NCBI GenBank assembly: GCA_016711825.1
Contig: JADJSG010000006.1
Location: forward strand, 248,001 to 312,000
From: Bacteroidota bacterium
Lineage (GTDB): Bacteria > Bacteroidota > Bacteroidia > Chitinophagales > Chitinophagaceae
Direction: 5' to 3'
Length of the DNA stretch: 64,000 nucleotides
The translations under genes and the position numbers were made by a program. Shown here in pieces: positions 43,767-52,487 of the stretch. Under the pieces are notes generated by a model. That model did not search any database. It saw nothing but the letters and a program-made list of their open reading frames with translations, and was not told where the DNA came from. The number at the start of each line of letters is the position of its first letter. The stretch's first letter is position 1.

Positions 43767-45503
43767 ATGTATAGATCGCATACTTGTGGTGAATTAAATG
43801 TAAAGCATGTTGGACAATCCGTAACATTGGCAGGTTGGGTAAAAACCATTCGAAAATTTGGGAGTATCACCTTTGTTGATTTGCGAGATCGGTATGGCAT
43901 CACCCAATTATATTTTAATGAAGCCAATACAATGGCCTTAGAAGGCAGTGCGATTGGTCGTGAGTTTGTGATACAAGTAGAAGGTCAGGTGATTGAAAGA
44001 AGCAATAAAAATGCACATATCCCTACTGGTGATATTGAAATTGAGGTGAACAAATACACTATTTTAAATGCATCTTTAACCCCTCCATTTACGATTGAAG
44101 ACGCTACAGATGGGGGCGATGAATTGAGGATGAAATATCGTTTCTTAGACTTACGTCGCGATTCTGTAAAAAAGAATTTAACCCTCCGTTATCAGATAGG
44201 CCGAGCTGCGCGTCGTTTTTTAGATGATCAATTGTTTATAGAAGTAGAAACCCCTATGTTGATTAAATCAACCCCTGAAGGTGCGCGAGATTTTGTGGTT
44301 CCAAGTCGTATGCATGAAAATCAATTTTATGCCTTACCACAAAGTCCACAATTATTTAAACAACTGTTGATGGTAGCTGGCTATGACAAATATTATCAAA
44401 TAGTAAAATGCTTTCGTGATGAAGATTTGCGTGCTGACCGTCAACCTGAGTTCACACAAATTGATTGTGAAATGAGTTTTGTAAACCAGGAAGATATTTT
44501 AAACACCTTTGAAGCCATGACCAAGTATATTTTCAAAGATGTAAAGGGCATTGAATTTGAAGATGATTTTCCACGTATGACCTATGATGAGGCGATGAGA
44601 GATTATGGAAATGACAAACCTGATATTCGTTTTGAGATGAAACTCTATGAACTAAATGATGAAGTAAAAGGACATGGATTCCCCTTATTTGATGATGCTG
44701 AAATGGTGATAGGGATTGCTGCAAACGGCTGTAGTGAATATACACGCAAGCAAACCGACGAATTAACAGAGTGGGTAAAAAGGCCACAAATAGGCATGAA
44801 AGGATTGGTTACGATTAAATGGAATATGGATGGCACTTTTAAAAGTTCGGTAGATAAATTTTATAATGAAGCTCAGTTAAATACAATAGCTCTTGCATGT
44901 CAAGCACAAAAGGGTGATTTAGTCTTGATATTGGCTGGTGAAAAAAACCTTACACGAAAAGCCATCAGCGAATTGCGTCTTGAGATGGGAGGTCGACTTG
45001 GACTTCGTACACCAGAAGTTTTCAAACCCCTTTGGGTGATTGACTTTCCCTTGTTTGATTACGATGCTGAAGAAGACAGGTATATTGCCATGCATCATCC
45101 GTTTACAGCCCCGAAGCCAGAGCAGCTTGAATGGATGAACGACAGATCAAAGTATGGCGATATTAAAGCAAATGCCTATGACCTGGTGTTGAACGGCACC
45201 GAAATTGGGGGAGGCTCGATTCGCATTTTTAATAAATCTATTCAAGAACGAATGTTTGATGCGTTAGGATTTACCCAAGAAGAAGCCAATGAAAAATTTG
45301 GATTTCTATTGAGTGCGTTTGAGTATGGCACACCGCCTCATGGTGGTATCGCTTTAGGATTTGATCGTTTATGCGCGTTAATAGGTGGCTCTGAATCGAT
45401 ACGTGATTATATTGCTTTTCCTAAAAACAATGCAGGTAGAGATGTGATGCTTGATGCACCAGGTATGATTGATGATAAGCAACGAAAAGAATTGGGATTG
45501 TAA
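43767..45503 (+). CDS. aspS: aspartyl-tRNA synthetase (bacterial type)
   Basis: A class II aminoacyl-tRNA synthetase that charges tRNA-Asp. The 578-residue protein has an N-terminal OB anticodon-binding domain (about 1-105), the core with ARDFVVPSR, QSPQLFKQLLM, FRDEDLRADRQPEFTQIDCEMSF (motif 2) and GIALGFDRL (motif 3). The inserted GAD domain of bacterial-type AspRS lies around residues 280-400. The length is normal and no residue is missing. It stands alone on the plus strand, divergent from mtgA. Confidence 0.97.
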   Translation: MYRSHTCGELNVKHVGQSVTLAGWVKTIRKFGSITFVDLRDRYGITQLYFNEANTMALEGSAIGREFVIQVEGQVIERSNKNAHIPTGDIEIEVNKYTILNASLTPPFTIEDATDGGDELRMKYRFLDLRRDSVKKNLTLRYQIGRAARRFLDDQLFIEVETPMLIKSTPEGARDFVVPSRMHENQFYALPQSPQLFKQLLMVAGYDKYYQIVKCFRDEDLRADRQPEFTQIDCEMSFVNQEDILNTFEAMTKYIFKDVKGIEFEDDFPRMTYDEAMRDYGNDKPDIRFEMKLYELNDEVKGHGFPLFDDAEMVIGIAANGCSEYTRKQTDELTEWVKRPQIGMKGLVTIKWNMDGTFKSSVDKFYNEAQLNTIALACQAQKGDLVLILAGEKNLTRKAISELRLEMGGRLGLRTPEVFKPLWVIDFPLFDYDAEEDRYIAMHHPFTAPKPEQLEWMNDRSKYGDIKANAYDLVLNGTEIGGGSIRIFNKSIQERMFDALGFTQEEANEKFGFLLSAFEYGTPPHGGIALGFDRLCALIGGSESIRDYIAFPKNNAGRDVMLDAPGMIDDKQRKELGL

Positions 45504-45741
45504 TTTTATATATTAAAATTACATCATATAAAAATAAAACCAATTTGAAATCAAATCCACTTTTAAGTAGACTATAAATATTGGTACAATATCTACACGT
45601 TTAATTTTATCATATTTTTCAAGGACTATCCTTCATGGGTCGGTGATATTACAAAGCACTTTTCGATAAATTGCAATTGAATAATAACAACCAAGAATTT
45701 TAAAATACAAAATATCCATATCCTATTAGAATGATCATTTG

Positions 45742-46686
45742 CTACAATCCTTGGCTATTGGGCATATTCATAAATCTATTTACTTCGTCTTTCCATTCTT
45801 TTGCATATTTATTCAAATAACTTTCATGACCTGCATCTGGAAAAATAATCTTCTTTTTCTCTCCTTGCAGGTTGTTGAAAATAGCCTCTATTTCCTGTAA
45901 AGAAACCCGTTCATCTTTGCCACCATTCATCAACAATACCGGCACTTTTACCTTGCTCGCATAGTCAATAGGATTATGATCAAAAGCCCAAAATCCATTG
46001 ATGACACCACCATAAAAAACCAGTAAAGCTGCCATCGGAAATGAAGGTACTTTCATAGCTTCAAATCGGTTGCAAACCGTTTGGTACATACTTCCAAACG
46101 GACATTCCAGTATTAAACCATTGGCAGAAAGTGCATAGTCATTCATACATTTTAAAATAGCAGCAGCGCCCATCGAACTTCCCATTAAAAATATTTTTTC
46201 GCCAGGATATTTTTTTTGTACAAAATCAACTGTCGCTTTTACATCATCACCTTCGGCAAAACCTATGGTCGTTGTATTTCCTTTGCTGCCACCACTTCCT
46301 CTAAAATCTATCATCAGCACTCGATAGCCCATATTGTGAAAAGCATACGCTTTGTCTAACATACCCGATTTTTTATTTCCGTATCCATGAAAAATCAACA
46401 CATTGCCTTTTGCCTTTTCAACAGGTAATTCCCAACATTCAAGTTCATCATTTTTTATTCTAAACGTTACATACTTAATGCTAGGAAAAATAGTATTTAC
46501 AGGTCGTGGTAAACTCACACCGAATACCAGGGCTGAAATTTTATCTACAACACCCAATTTTTCCGGATTTTGAGTAAGTGTATTTTTTTCGCTGCCAAAA
46601 TGTGTAAATTTATAAGCATGAAAAGCTGCCATGATATTTAATAACAAAAACATTAGCAGAAGCAATCGGACTATTCTCTTTTTCAT
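45742..46686 (-). CDS. alpha/beta hydrolase, membrane-anchored
   Basis: A 314-residue serine hydrolase with an N-terminal membrane segment (5-24). The fold motifs are FHGYGNKKSG (oxyanion loop), DFRGSGGSKG, the nucleophile elbow GSSMG with S171, NGGKDERVS for the acid and DAGHESYL for the His. It resembles the YqkD/Bem46-type family whose substrates are unknown; esterase or lipase activity is only inferred. A perfect -7 element lies about 8 bp before the ATG. Confidence 0.85.
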   Translation of the reverse strand: MKKRIVRLLLLMFLLLNIMAAFHAYKFTHFGSEKNTLTQNPEKLGVVDKISALVFGVSLPRPVNTIFPSIKYVTFRIKNDELECWELPVEKAKGNVLIFHGYGNKKSGMLDKAYAFHNMGYRVLMIDFRGSGGSKGNTTTIGFAEGDDVKATVDFVQKKYPGEKIFLMGSSMGAAAILKCMNDYALSANGLILECPFGSMYQTVCNRFEAMKVPSFPMAALLVFYGGVINGFWAFDHNPIDYASKVKVPVLLMNGGKDERVSLQEIEAIFNNLQGEKKKIIFPDAGHESYLNKYAKEWKDEVNRFMNMPNSQGL

Positions 46687-46693
46687 TGTTGTT

Positions 46694-46701
46694 CAAAAAT
46701 A
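46694..46701 (-). promoter_or_regulatory. -7 element of the alpha/beta hydrolase gene
   Basis: Minus-strand TATTTTTG is a perfect TAnnTTTG, 7 bp before the ATG, implying an almost leaderless mRNA. Confidence 0.45.
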
Positions 46702-46754
46702 TTTTATCCAAACCTTTTATGGATAAAAAAAGACTTATAGTTTTCATAAAAAAA

Positions 46755-46787
46755 GAATGCACAATCATAATTTATGATTGTGCATTC
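46755..46787 (-). terminator. intrinsic terminator of the beta-helix gene
   Basis: The 16-nt arms GAATGCACAATCATAA and TTATGATTGTGCATTC are perfectly complementary around a central T. Minus-strand readout ends in TTTTTTT. It lies 18 bp past the stop codon and has A-runs on both sides. Confidence 0.85.
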
Positions 46788-46805
46788 AAAAAAAACGAAT
46801 GACCG

Positions 46806-49724
46806 CTATTGTTTAATAAAAGTAGTAGCCATTATTTTTTCATTGTTAAACACACGCAACATATAGGTCCCATTGGTCAAGGAGTGAATATCTAATTGAT
46901 GAGATAAATCATCCGTCTTTTTTGACATGATTTTTTTACCTTCCATTGAATATATTTCTATGGTGGTGGTTTGTGTATTGTCTGATAATAAAATATTGAG
47001 TGTCGTCATACATGGGTTTGGATAAAATGATATTTCGGTAGTGGGGGTCTTCATTATTTTTTCAACATTTGAATAGCTATATTTTCCGTCAAGATCAAAT
47101 TGCTTGATACGATAATATTGTTGACCATTCAATACGTCGTTGTCAATAGCTTCATAATGTGTTTCACTTTGTGAATGACCCTTTGCTTTCATCGTGTTAA
47201 TACTTGTCCAGTGAATCGCATCCACACTTTTTTCAATTTCAAAATGAGAAGCATTCGCTTCTGATAATGTAATCCATTGTAAGCTTACCTGATGATTGGC
47301 TTGTAACTGAGCAGTAAATGATTTGTATATGATTGGAAGCGGCACATTTGATTCTAGCGCACCCATCCAAAATTGGGTACGGGCATTTTGAAAAATATCT
47401 GTATTCACACCTACGATGGCTGCAGCAGGCATAGAGGCATTGGGATAATAGTCAACAATTTGAGTACCCCCGGCCAAACTAAACAAGGGATTTAATTCTA
47501 TACTATTCGCATCTTGTGTAGTGGATGTTTGCCATTGAGCTAAGGTTGTTTGATCAGTACCCAGAAATTTGCCTAAGGCCCCACCATTGAGGGTGTTTGG
47601 TGCATAGTAATTATTATAGTCGATTGAATTTGGGTTAAAGGTGCTTAAGGTAATGAATGCGAAATGACGGAGTTGCATTCCAGTGGTATTTGCTTTATTG
47701 TTGTAAAAAATATTATTTTTATAAACCCCCGATGGTAAATTATTTGCTTTTCGATAAGCTGCAGATTCAAAGTCAGAAGTAGCACCATCTATATAAATGG
47801 TATTATGATATAAGTCTACAGAATTAGAACCAGCTGTTTGATACTGATGTATGCCATAAGCTCTTCTGCTAGTAGTACCTAATGTTATGACATTGTTTAT
47901 AATGATGCTGTGACCATTATGAATGGCAATGCCTTCAATCATACTAAGCGAACCTGTAGCATTTGTAATAAGTGAATAGATAAAGTTATTTTCAATTTTA
48001 AACTTATCAAACACACCCGCAAAAACATTCATTGATATTCCTTTTACCAATACATTGGCTGCAGATGTATTGGTGGCTTCCAGGTTGAATATTTTATTGC
48101 CTTTGATTTCCTGAAAGAGTGTAGCATTCAATGCAGCATTATAAATACCTGTCACAGGGCCTACGATCGAACCAATAGAAGCACTATTACACGATAAGTT
48201 TTTAATGGTATTATTCACTATTCTTGCGTTTACATTAAAAGTGTTGTGAATACCGCATACCCCACCTTCATTTGCATTGTCGGTTTTAGTACAATTATTA
48301 TACAAGTTGCTAATGATGTTTGCATTTACCAATACAGAGTCAGCATTGGTTAAATAAATACCTTTCAAAGCCTGCCAACTTTCGCCGATGCTATTTGTTT
48401 GTATACTTGCAGGTGTCACTTCGCTCCCAATTAAATTATTTTCGATCATAACATATCCACCACTTCCCGACTTTTGGATACCTGTAAAATTGGTATAATA
48501 AATAGGGCTTGTATTTGTGCAGGTAATAGACCCAATATTATTGTGATGTATGTTTGGAAATGAATTACTTGAAATATAAATGCCGAAATTTTCGGTGCTG
48601 TTGGTTGAATTTTGCAAACTAATAGAACCATTACCAGTTGGCGCCCCTATGGTATTGTGGTGTATATTGCCATAACCCGAAAAGTGATAGATGCCATAAA
48701 AAGCACTTACATCTTGTTTATTATTGACGATTGATATATTTGAAATGGTATTGTTTGACATTTCATAGGGTAGACTACCACCCTGCGCAAAAATACCGAT
48801 AAATGAAATTTTATCATTGGCATTCACCGAAGTGATGGTCAAAGGGGCTCCACCACATTGCGGTGCTGAACCGCCTATATAATTATCGATGATATGATTT
48901 GGAAGAAAGGCAGGGTTGACGGGGCCTTGTGAGTAAATGGCACAAGTATTGATACTTTGAATTGGTTGAAAATTAGCCGTTTGATAGAAACTATTTCCTT
49001 TGACAACATTATTAAAACAGCCATTAATCATTCGGATACCAGCCGAATTCCCATTGAGGGGAACGGTATATTGAAACATAAAATTGATAAAATGATTGTT
49101 CTCTATGGTATCAGCATTTTCGTTGACTAACATAATCACCAATTGTAATCCACCGACTGGATTATTATATGATAAATTATTTTCACTTATTTTATTGCGA
49201 CTATTAGCATTGGATGTATCTACATTGCCTGAAAATTTTATTGCGCCATGTGAACCATTCGGTGAGCTTACGTTTACATTGCAATATTTCACCTGATTAA
49301 ATCGTGCACCGTTTTGAAAAATAATAGTACTCCCAGGATTGGCATTATTAAAACTCAATGTCAAATCAGCGCTAGTACCAACTCTATTTACTCTACCGTC
49401 AATCACAACATTGTCAGCACCATTTAAGGCGATGAGTCCCCCTGTGTTTGAAACATTCGAAATGGTATAACCAGCTCCGATAGGATAAATGACAACATTG
49501 TTATAACTCGCAAAACCTGAACCAGAGGCATTCAAAGTAGCCAATTGTGTTTCGGTAATACTACTTGTAATTTGCAATTCAATATTACCAGTCAAGGTGC
49601 CATTATTGATATCATCAAAAGCCGCTTTGAGGGTGGTATAAGTTTGCCCGGCCCCAACCATTGTTTGTGCATAAGTATGTAAATTCATCACAGCAAAACA
49701 TATTAATGTCATTATTTTTTTCAT
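46806..49724 (-). CDS. secreted parallel beta-helix protein with T9SS type A tail
   Basis: A secreted protein of about 972 residues. The signal peptide is MKKIMTLICFAVMNLHTYAQ. The frame extends to 49739, but the ATG at 49724 both starts the signal peptide and follows the -7 element by 19 bp. From about 60 to 700 there are many short strands and Asn turns (NNVIDGR-like, NKISENNLSY, ENNHFINF, ANIISNLY), the pattern of a right-handed beta-helix as in pectate-lyase-fold proteins. No lyase catalytic site is evident. Then a fibronectin-like region (about 790-890) and a type A sorting domain (FYPNPCMTTLNILL) end it. Likely a surface glycan-binding or adhesin-like protein; the function is unknown. 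Confidence 0.85.
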   Translation of the reverse strand: MKKIMTLICFAVMNLHTYAQTMVGAGQTYTTLKAAFDDINNGTLTGNIELQITSSITETQLATLNASGSGFASYNNVVIYPIGAGYTISNVSNTGGLIALNGADNVVIDGRVNRVGTSADLTLSFNNANPGSTIIFQNGARFNQVKYCNVNVSSPNGSHGAIKFSGNVDTSNANSRNKISENNLSYNNPVGGLQLVIMLVNENADTIENNHFINFMFQYTVPLNGNSAGIRMINGCFNNVVKGNSFYQTANFQPIQSINTCAIYSQGPVNPAFLPNHIIDNYIGGSAPQCGGAPLTITSVNANDKISFIGIFAQGGSLPYEMSNNTISNISIVNNKQDVSAFYGIYHFSGYGNIHHNTIGAPTGNGSISLQNSTNSTENFGIYISSNSFPNIHHNNIGSITCTNTSPIYYTNFTGIQKSGSGGYVMIENNLIGSEVTPASIQTNSIGESWQALKGIYLTNADSVLVNANIISNLYNNCTKTDNANEGGVCGIHNTFNVNARIVNNTIKNLSCNSASIGSIVGPVTGIYNAALNATLFQEIKGNKIFNLEATNTSAANVLVKGISMNVFAGVFDKFKIENNFIYSLITNATGSLSMIEGIAIHNGHSIIINNVITLGTTSRRAYGIHQYQTAGSNSVDLYHNTIYIDGATSDFESAAYRKANNLPSGVYKNNIFYNNKANTTGMQLRHFAFITLSTFNPNSIDYNNYYAPNTLNGGALGKFLGTDQTTLAQWQTSTTQDANSIELNPLFSLAGGTQIVDYYPNASMPAAAIVGVNTDIFQNARTQFWMGALESNVPLPIIYKSFTAQLQANHQVSLQWITLSEANASHFEIEKSVDAIHWTSINTMKAKGHSQSETHYEAIDNDVLNGQQYYRIKQFDLDGKYSYSNVEKIMKTPTTEISFYPNPCMTTLNILLSDNTQTTTIEIYSMEGKKIMSKKTDDLSHQLDIHSLTNGTYMLRVFNNEKIMATTFIKQ

Positions 49725-49739
49725 ATATATTTTTTTCAT

Positions 49740-50106
49740 TTTTCAAAAGTATCCTGCCTTGAGCTGTCAAATGCGTAACAAATAGTGAATCAAGGGTTTG
49801 GGTTAGTGTATGTAGTAAAAAAAGGTAGTGTAATAACCCATCGCCATCTCCATTTCTATTTGAATAGAAGAGCAATGATTCCAGGTTTGTTGTTTTAAAC
49901 CGATCGTATTGTTTATCAAACAATCACTTCGAATTCAATAGCAAAAAACGTGGTATAACAAAAACAAATCCACATTCTTGAATTTTAATCAAAACATTTT
50001 ATCTTTATGTCTGCCAAACTACTTGACATTAAAACACAAACGTCATTGAAAAGAAACAGACTCATATAAAGAACCTTTACCAACTTAAAACCAAATAAAA
50101 CTATAT
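49740..50106. other. 367-bp intergenic region between divergent genes
   Basis: It holds the promoter of the beta-helix gene on the minus strand. A minus-strand frame across it (49615-49923) has no family features and overlaps the beta-helix gene, so it is not called. No clear plus-strand promoter for the cupin gene was seen. Confidence 0.4.
49744..49751 (-). promoter_or_regulatory. -7 element of the beta-helix gene
   Basis: Minus-strand TACTTTTG, a perfect TAnnTTTG. Transcription would begin near 49739, which supports the ATG at 49724 as start. Confidence 0.5.
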
Positions 50107-50628
50107 ATGACTACAAACATTTTCAGACCTATTAAATTCGGCAAAGAAGTATTTCATGCCAAACATTACGACGAAGATTCATTTGTGATGGATTGGACCG
50201 TTGAAACGGGCGGAAAAGTACCCCCACATGTGCATCATCATATGGATGAACATTTTAACATCACACAAGGCGAATTTATTTTTGATGTGAATGGCGAAAA
50301 GATAAGCAAAAAAAAAGGCGAAACATTTTTTATACCAAAAGGAACAATCCATTCCGTCGCGAACGCAGTTAAAGGAATATCTGCAATAACAGTTACCTAT
50401 TCACCATGTGCCGACACCCATCGAATGTTTCAGATTTTGGCTGATTTAGACGAACAAAAGCCGGGAAGTATGTTGAATATGATGAAATACTTTTATTTAG
50501 TGCCACGGCTTGGACTTAAAGAGTTTTCGACCATTCATCCAGCATTCCTGATGAATATGGTTACAGGTATTGTTAACCTGATAGGTAAACTTTCGGGATG
50601 GAACCGATTGGTAGATAAATATAAATGA
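50107..50628 (+). CDS. cupin-domain protein
   Basis: A 173-residue protein with one cupin barrel (about 15-110). The metal-binding motif 1 is HVHHHMDEHFNITQG and motif 2 is PKGTIHSV. This gives the usual three His and one Glu around a divalent metal. The C-terminal 60 residues are helical. No enzyme class can be chosen: cupins include dioxygenases, isomerases and sensors. It stands alone upstream of the XRE-pentapeptide gene. Confidence 0.8.
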   Translation: MTTNIFRPIKFGKEVFHAKHYDEDSFVMDWTVETGGKVPPHVHHHMDEHFNITQGEFIFDVNGEKISKKKGETFFIPKGTIHSVANAVKGISAITVTYSPCADTHRMFQILADLDEQKPGSMLNMMKYFYLVPRLGLKEFSTIHPAFLMNMVTGIVNLIGKLSGWNRLVDKYK

Positions 50629-50912
50629 TCAAAAGTATTCACAAGTAACAGACATATACCACTTTCTTTAGTAAAGGAAAAACTAATCAAGTACGTATTT
50701 AAATTACTTAAAAATATTGCTATCCAATCATCACAAAAAACAATACACATTAACAGCATCATTCTTTATGTTTGAAAAACGATCTATTGCTGATGTTTTA
50801 AAATGGTTATAAAAAAAATCCCAAACCCCTCTATTCAAAAAAAAATCTATAAAAGCCGTCAAATCATTAGTGTTGCACGTATACAACCAATAGTTGTGGT
50901 AAAACAACTGAA

Positions 50913-50947
50913 TGTAAACTGTTTACAACAATGAGTAGCGGTTTACA
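50913..50947 (+). promoter_or_regulatory. candidate operator: 15-bp palindrome plus third half-site
   Basis: TGTAAACTGTTTACA (50913-50927) is a perfect palindrome around T50920, and a third half-site GTTTACA lies at 50941-50947, overlapping the -7 element. The location just before a DNA-binding protein gene suggests autoregulation. Confidence 0.45.
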
Positions 50948-50951
50948 TTTG
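50944..50951 (+). promoter_or_regulatory. -7 element of the XRE-pentapeptide gene
   Basis: TACATTTG, a perfect TAnnTTTG, 56 bp before the ATG. Confidence 0.45.
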
Positions 50952-51007
50952 CAACATAGGGATCAATGAAAATAACTTTGTGGTATCATTAAAAAAATAA
51001 AAACACC

Positions 51008-51964
51008 ATGTTACAATCAACAACAATTGGCAATAAAATTGCAAACGCAAGAAAAAAATTAAATCTGTCGCAAGCCACACTTGCCCAACAAGTATCAATC
51101 AGTCCACAAGCAGTAGGCAAGTGGGAACGTGGAGAGTCGATGCCAGACATCACAACACTAAATCGATTAGCAATCATTTTGGGGGTTGATTTAAATTACT
51201 TTTCAGACAGTTTTACCCATGAACCCCTTATATTGACTGACAATGTGAAAGACGACAAGCTGGCATTTGAGAATATAAATTCTATTCAAAAAAAACGATT
51301 TGACTGGCAATGGGATATGTCACGAGGAAATTGGCTAGATGCTGATTTTTCAGGTTTAAAAGATTTAAAAGAACCCTTCAGTGCATCGAATATTAAAAAT
51401 TGTCAATTTATAAAATCCGATTTATCAGGGATTCATTTAAAGGGAAATGATATCGCAAATTGTGACTTTTCAAATGCGGATATGAGAAACTGTAAAATAC
51501 AATCATCAGAAATAACCAAGAGCCAATTTAACGAAAGTATACTCATTGATACATTAGTGAGTGAAAGCGAAATTAAGCATTGCAATTTTAGCCATGCCAA
51601 TTTTTCAGGTGCTGAATTTAAAAATAGTGAATTTCAGCATAATCTGATTCAATTTGCCATTTGGAAACACACTTCATTCAAAAATATGGGTTTATCAAAT
51701 ATCGTATTTGAGGGGAATATTGAAAACTGTTCCTTTGAAAATTGTTCCTTTAAAAATGTAAAATTTGAAAATGCAAATATCTTCAATACATTCTTCAAAC
51801 AGAATAGGAGATTAAATCGTGTGGAGTTTATTCACTGCAAAGCAGATAAATTGACTTATGCCTTTTTGAAAAACAACGGTGCAAACACAGCGGGCATTAC
51901 GATCATTGAATCATCTTCAGGGCTTGCTCATGAAATCCAGAAGAATGGAATACCATCCATTTGA
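51008..51964 (+). CDS. XRE-family HTH regulator fused to pentapeptide repeats
   Basis: The 318-residue protein has an N-terminal XRE/Cro helix-turn-helix (about 6-62: NKIANARKKLNLSQATLAQQVSISPQAVGKWERGESMPDITTLNRLAIILGV). From about residue 105 to 290 there is a pentapeptide-repeat helix with units such as ADFSG, CDFSNADMRN, CNFSHANFSGAEF and CSFENCSFKN. The repeat solenoid could serve for dimerisation or as a ligand-binding or DNA-mimic part, but that is inference. The promoter carries a palindrome suited to a dimeric regulator. It is a single transcription unit as far as I can see. Confidence 0.88.
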   Translation: MLQSTTIGNKIANARKKLNLSQATLAQQVSISPQAVGKWERGESMPDITTLNRLAIILGVDLNYFSDSFTHEPLILTDNVKDDKLAFENINSIQKKRFDWQWDMSRGNWLDADFSGLKDLKEPFSASNIKNCQFIKSDLSGIHLKGNDIANCDFSNADMRNCKIQSSEITKSQFNESILIDTLVSESEIKHCNFSHANFSGAEFKNSEFQHNLIQFAIWKHTSFKNMGLSNIVFEGNIENCSFENCSFKNVKFENANIFNTFFKQNRRLNRVEFIHCKADKLTYAFLKNNGANTAGITIIESSSGLAHEIQKNGIPSI

Positions 51965-52487
51965 GACCACAGTTTCAATCAATGAAAAATTAATACATTA
52001 AAACTGATGTAAATCAGTTCGAACGACTTGTACCCTATAAATGGGGAATAGCTACTCTGTAATACAGCAACTGCTTTGTAACAGACAATTCTCGAAATTG
52101 AAATACAGCTCTGATAGACAACGCAGATAATCAATACTACATCGGTATTCATTCCCTGGGTCCTGCATCTTTATTATTGCTGAGTAAATGAGCAAGCACA
52201 CTTTAAAATACCGGATATTCACTTTTGTACTAAAAAAAATACTCCCGCTATGACACCACCAATATATACTGTATTTAGTCAATAGCATTACTTACCCAAA
52301 AAGGTATTTCACATATTGCTTTGTATTCCTTACCATGAAAATGTGATATTTGTATTTGTAAAAATGAATACTTACATTTAATACCCATTAAATTTAAATA
52401 GAAAGTTTAATAAATATCGGTAGAATGCCTACATACATTGAATTGCAGCCAAAACTCACTAAACTATATATATTGTATTGTAGGAAT
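51965..52487. other. 523-bp region upstream of the histidine kinase gene
   Basis: No RNA gene or convincing frame. Small minus-strand frames here look accidental. Reading from the earlier ATG at 52425 would add 21 residues without signal-peptide character to the kinase. Confidence 0.4.

Larger units (their letters stand above)
50629..51007. other. 379-bp intergenic region with operator-like palindrome
   Basis: AT-rich; contains the palindrome and -7 element described separately and an inverted GTTGT/ACAAC pair (50893-50908). Nothing else was recognised. Confidence 0.4.

Noticed and set aside
44533..44836. Minus-strand frames inside aspS
   Set aside because: They are antisense shadows of a well-defined synthetase gene.
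45500..45522. AT-only hairpin GTAATTTTA-TATAT-TAAAATTAC over the aspS stop codon as a terminator
   Set aside because: The stem is A/T-rich with no GC core and no T-run follows. It overlaps the coding end. Too weak to call.
49615..49923. 102-codon minus-strand frame upstream of the beta-helix gene
   Set aside because: It overlaps the start of a clear gene in another frame and covers its promoter. The composition is not protein-like.
52052..52288. 78-codon minus-strand frame upstream of the histidine kinase
   Set aside because: No family, signal peptide or promoter evidence. It sits in AT-rich intergenic DNA.
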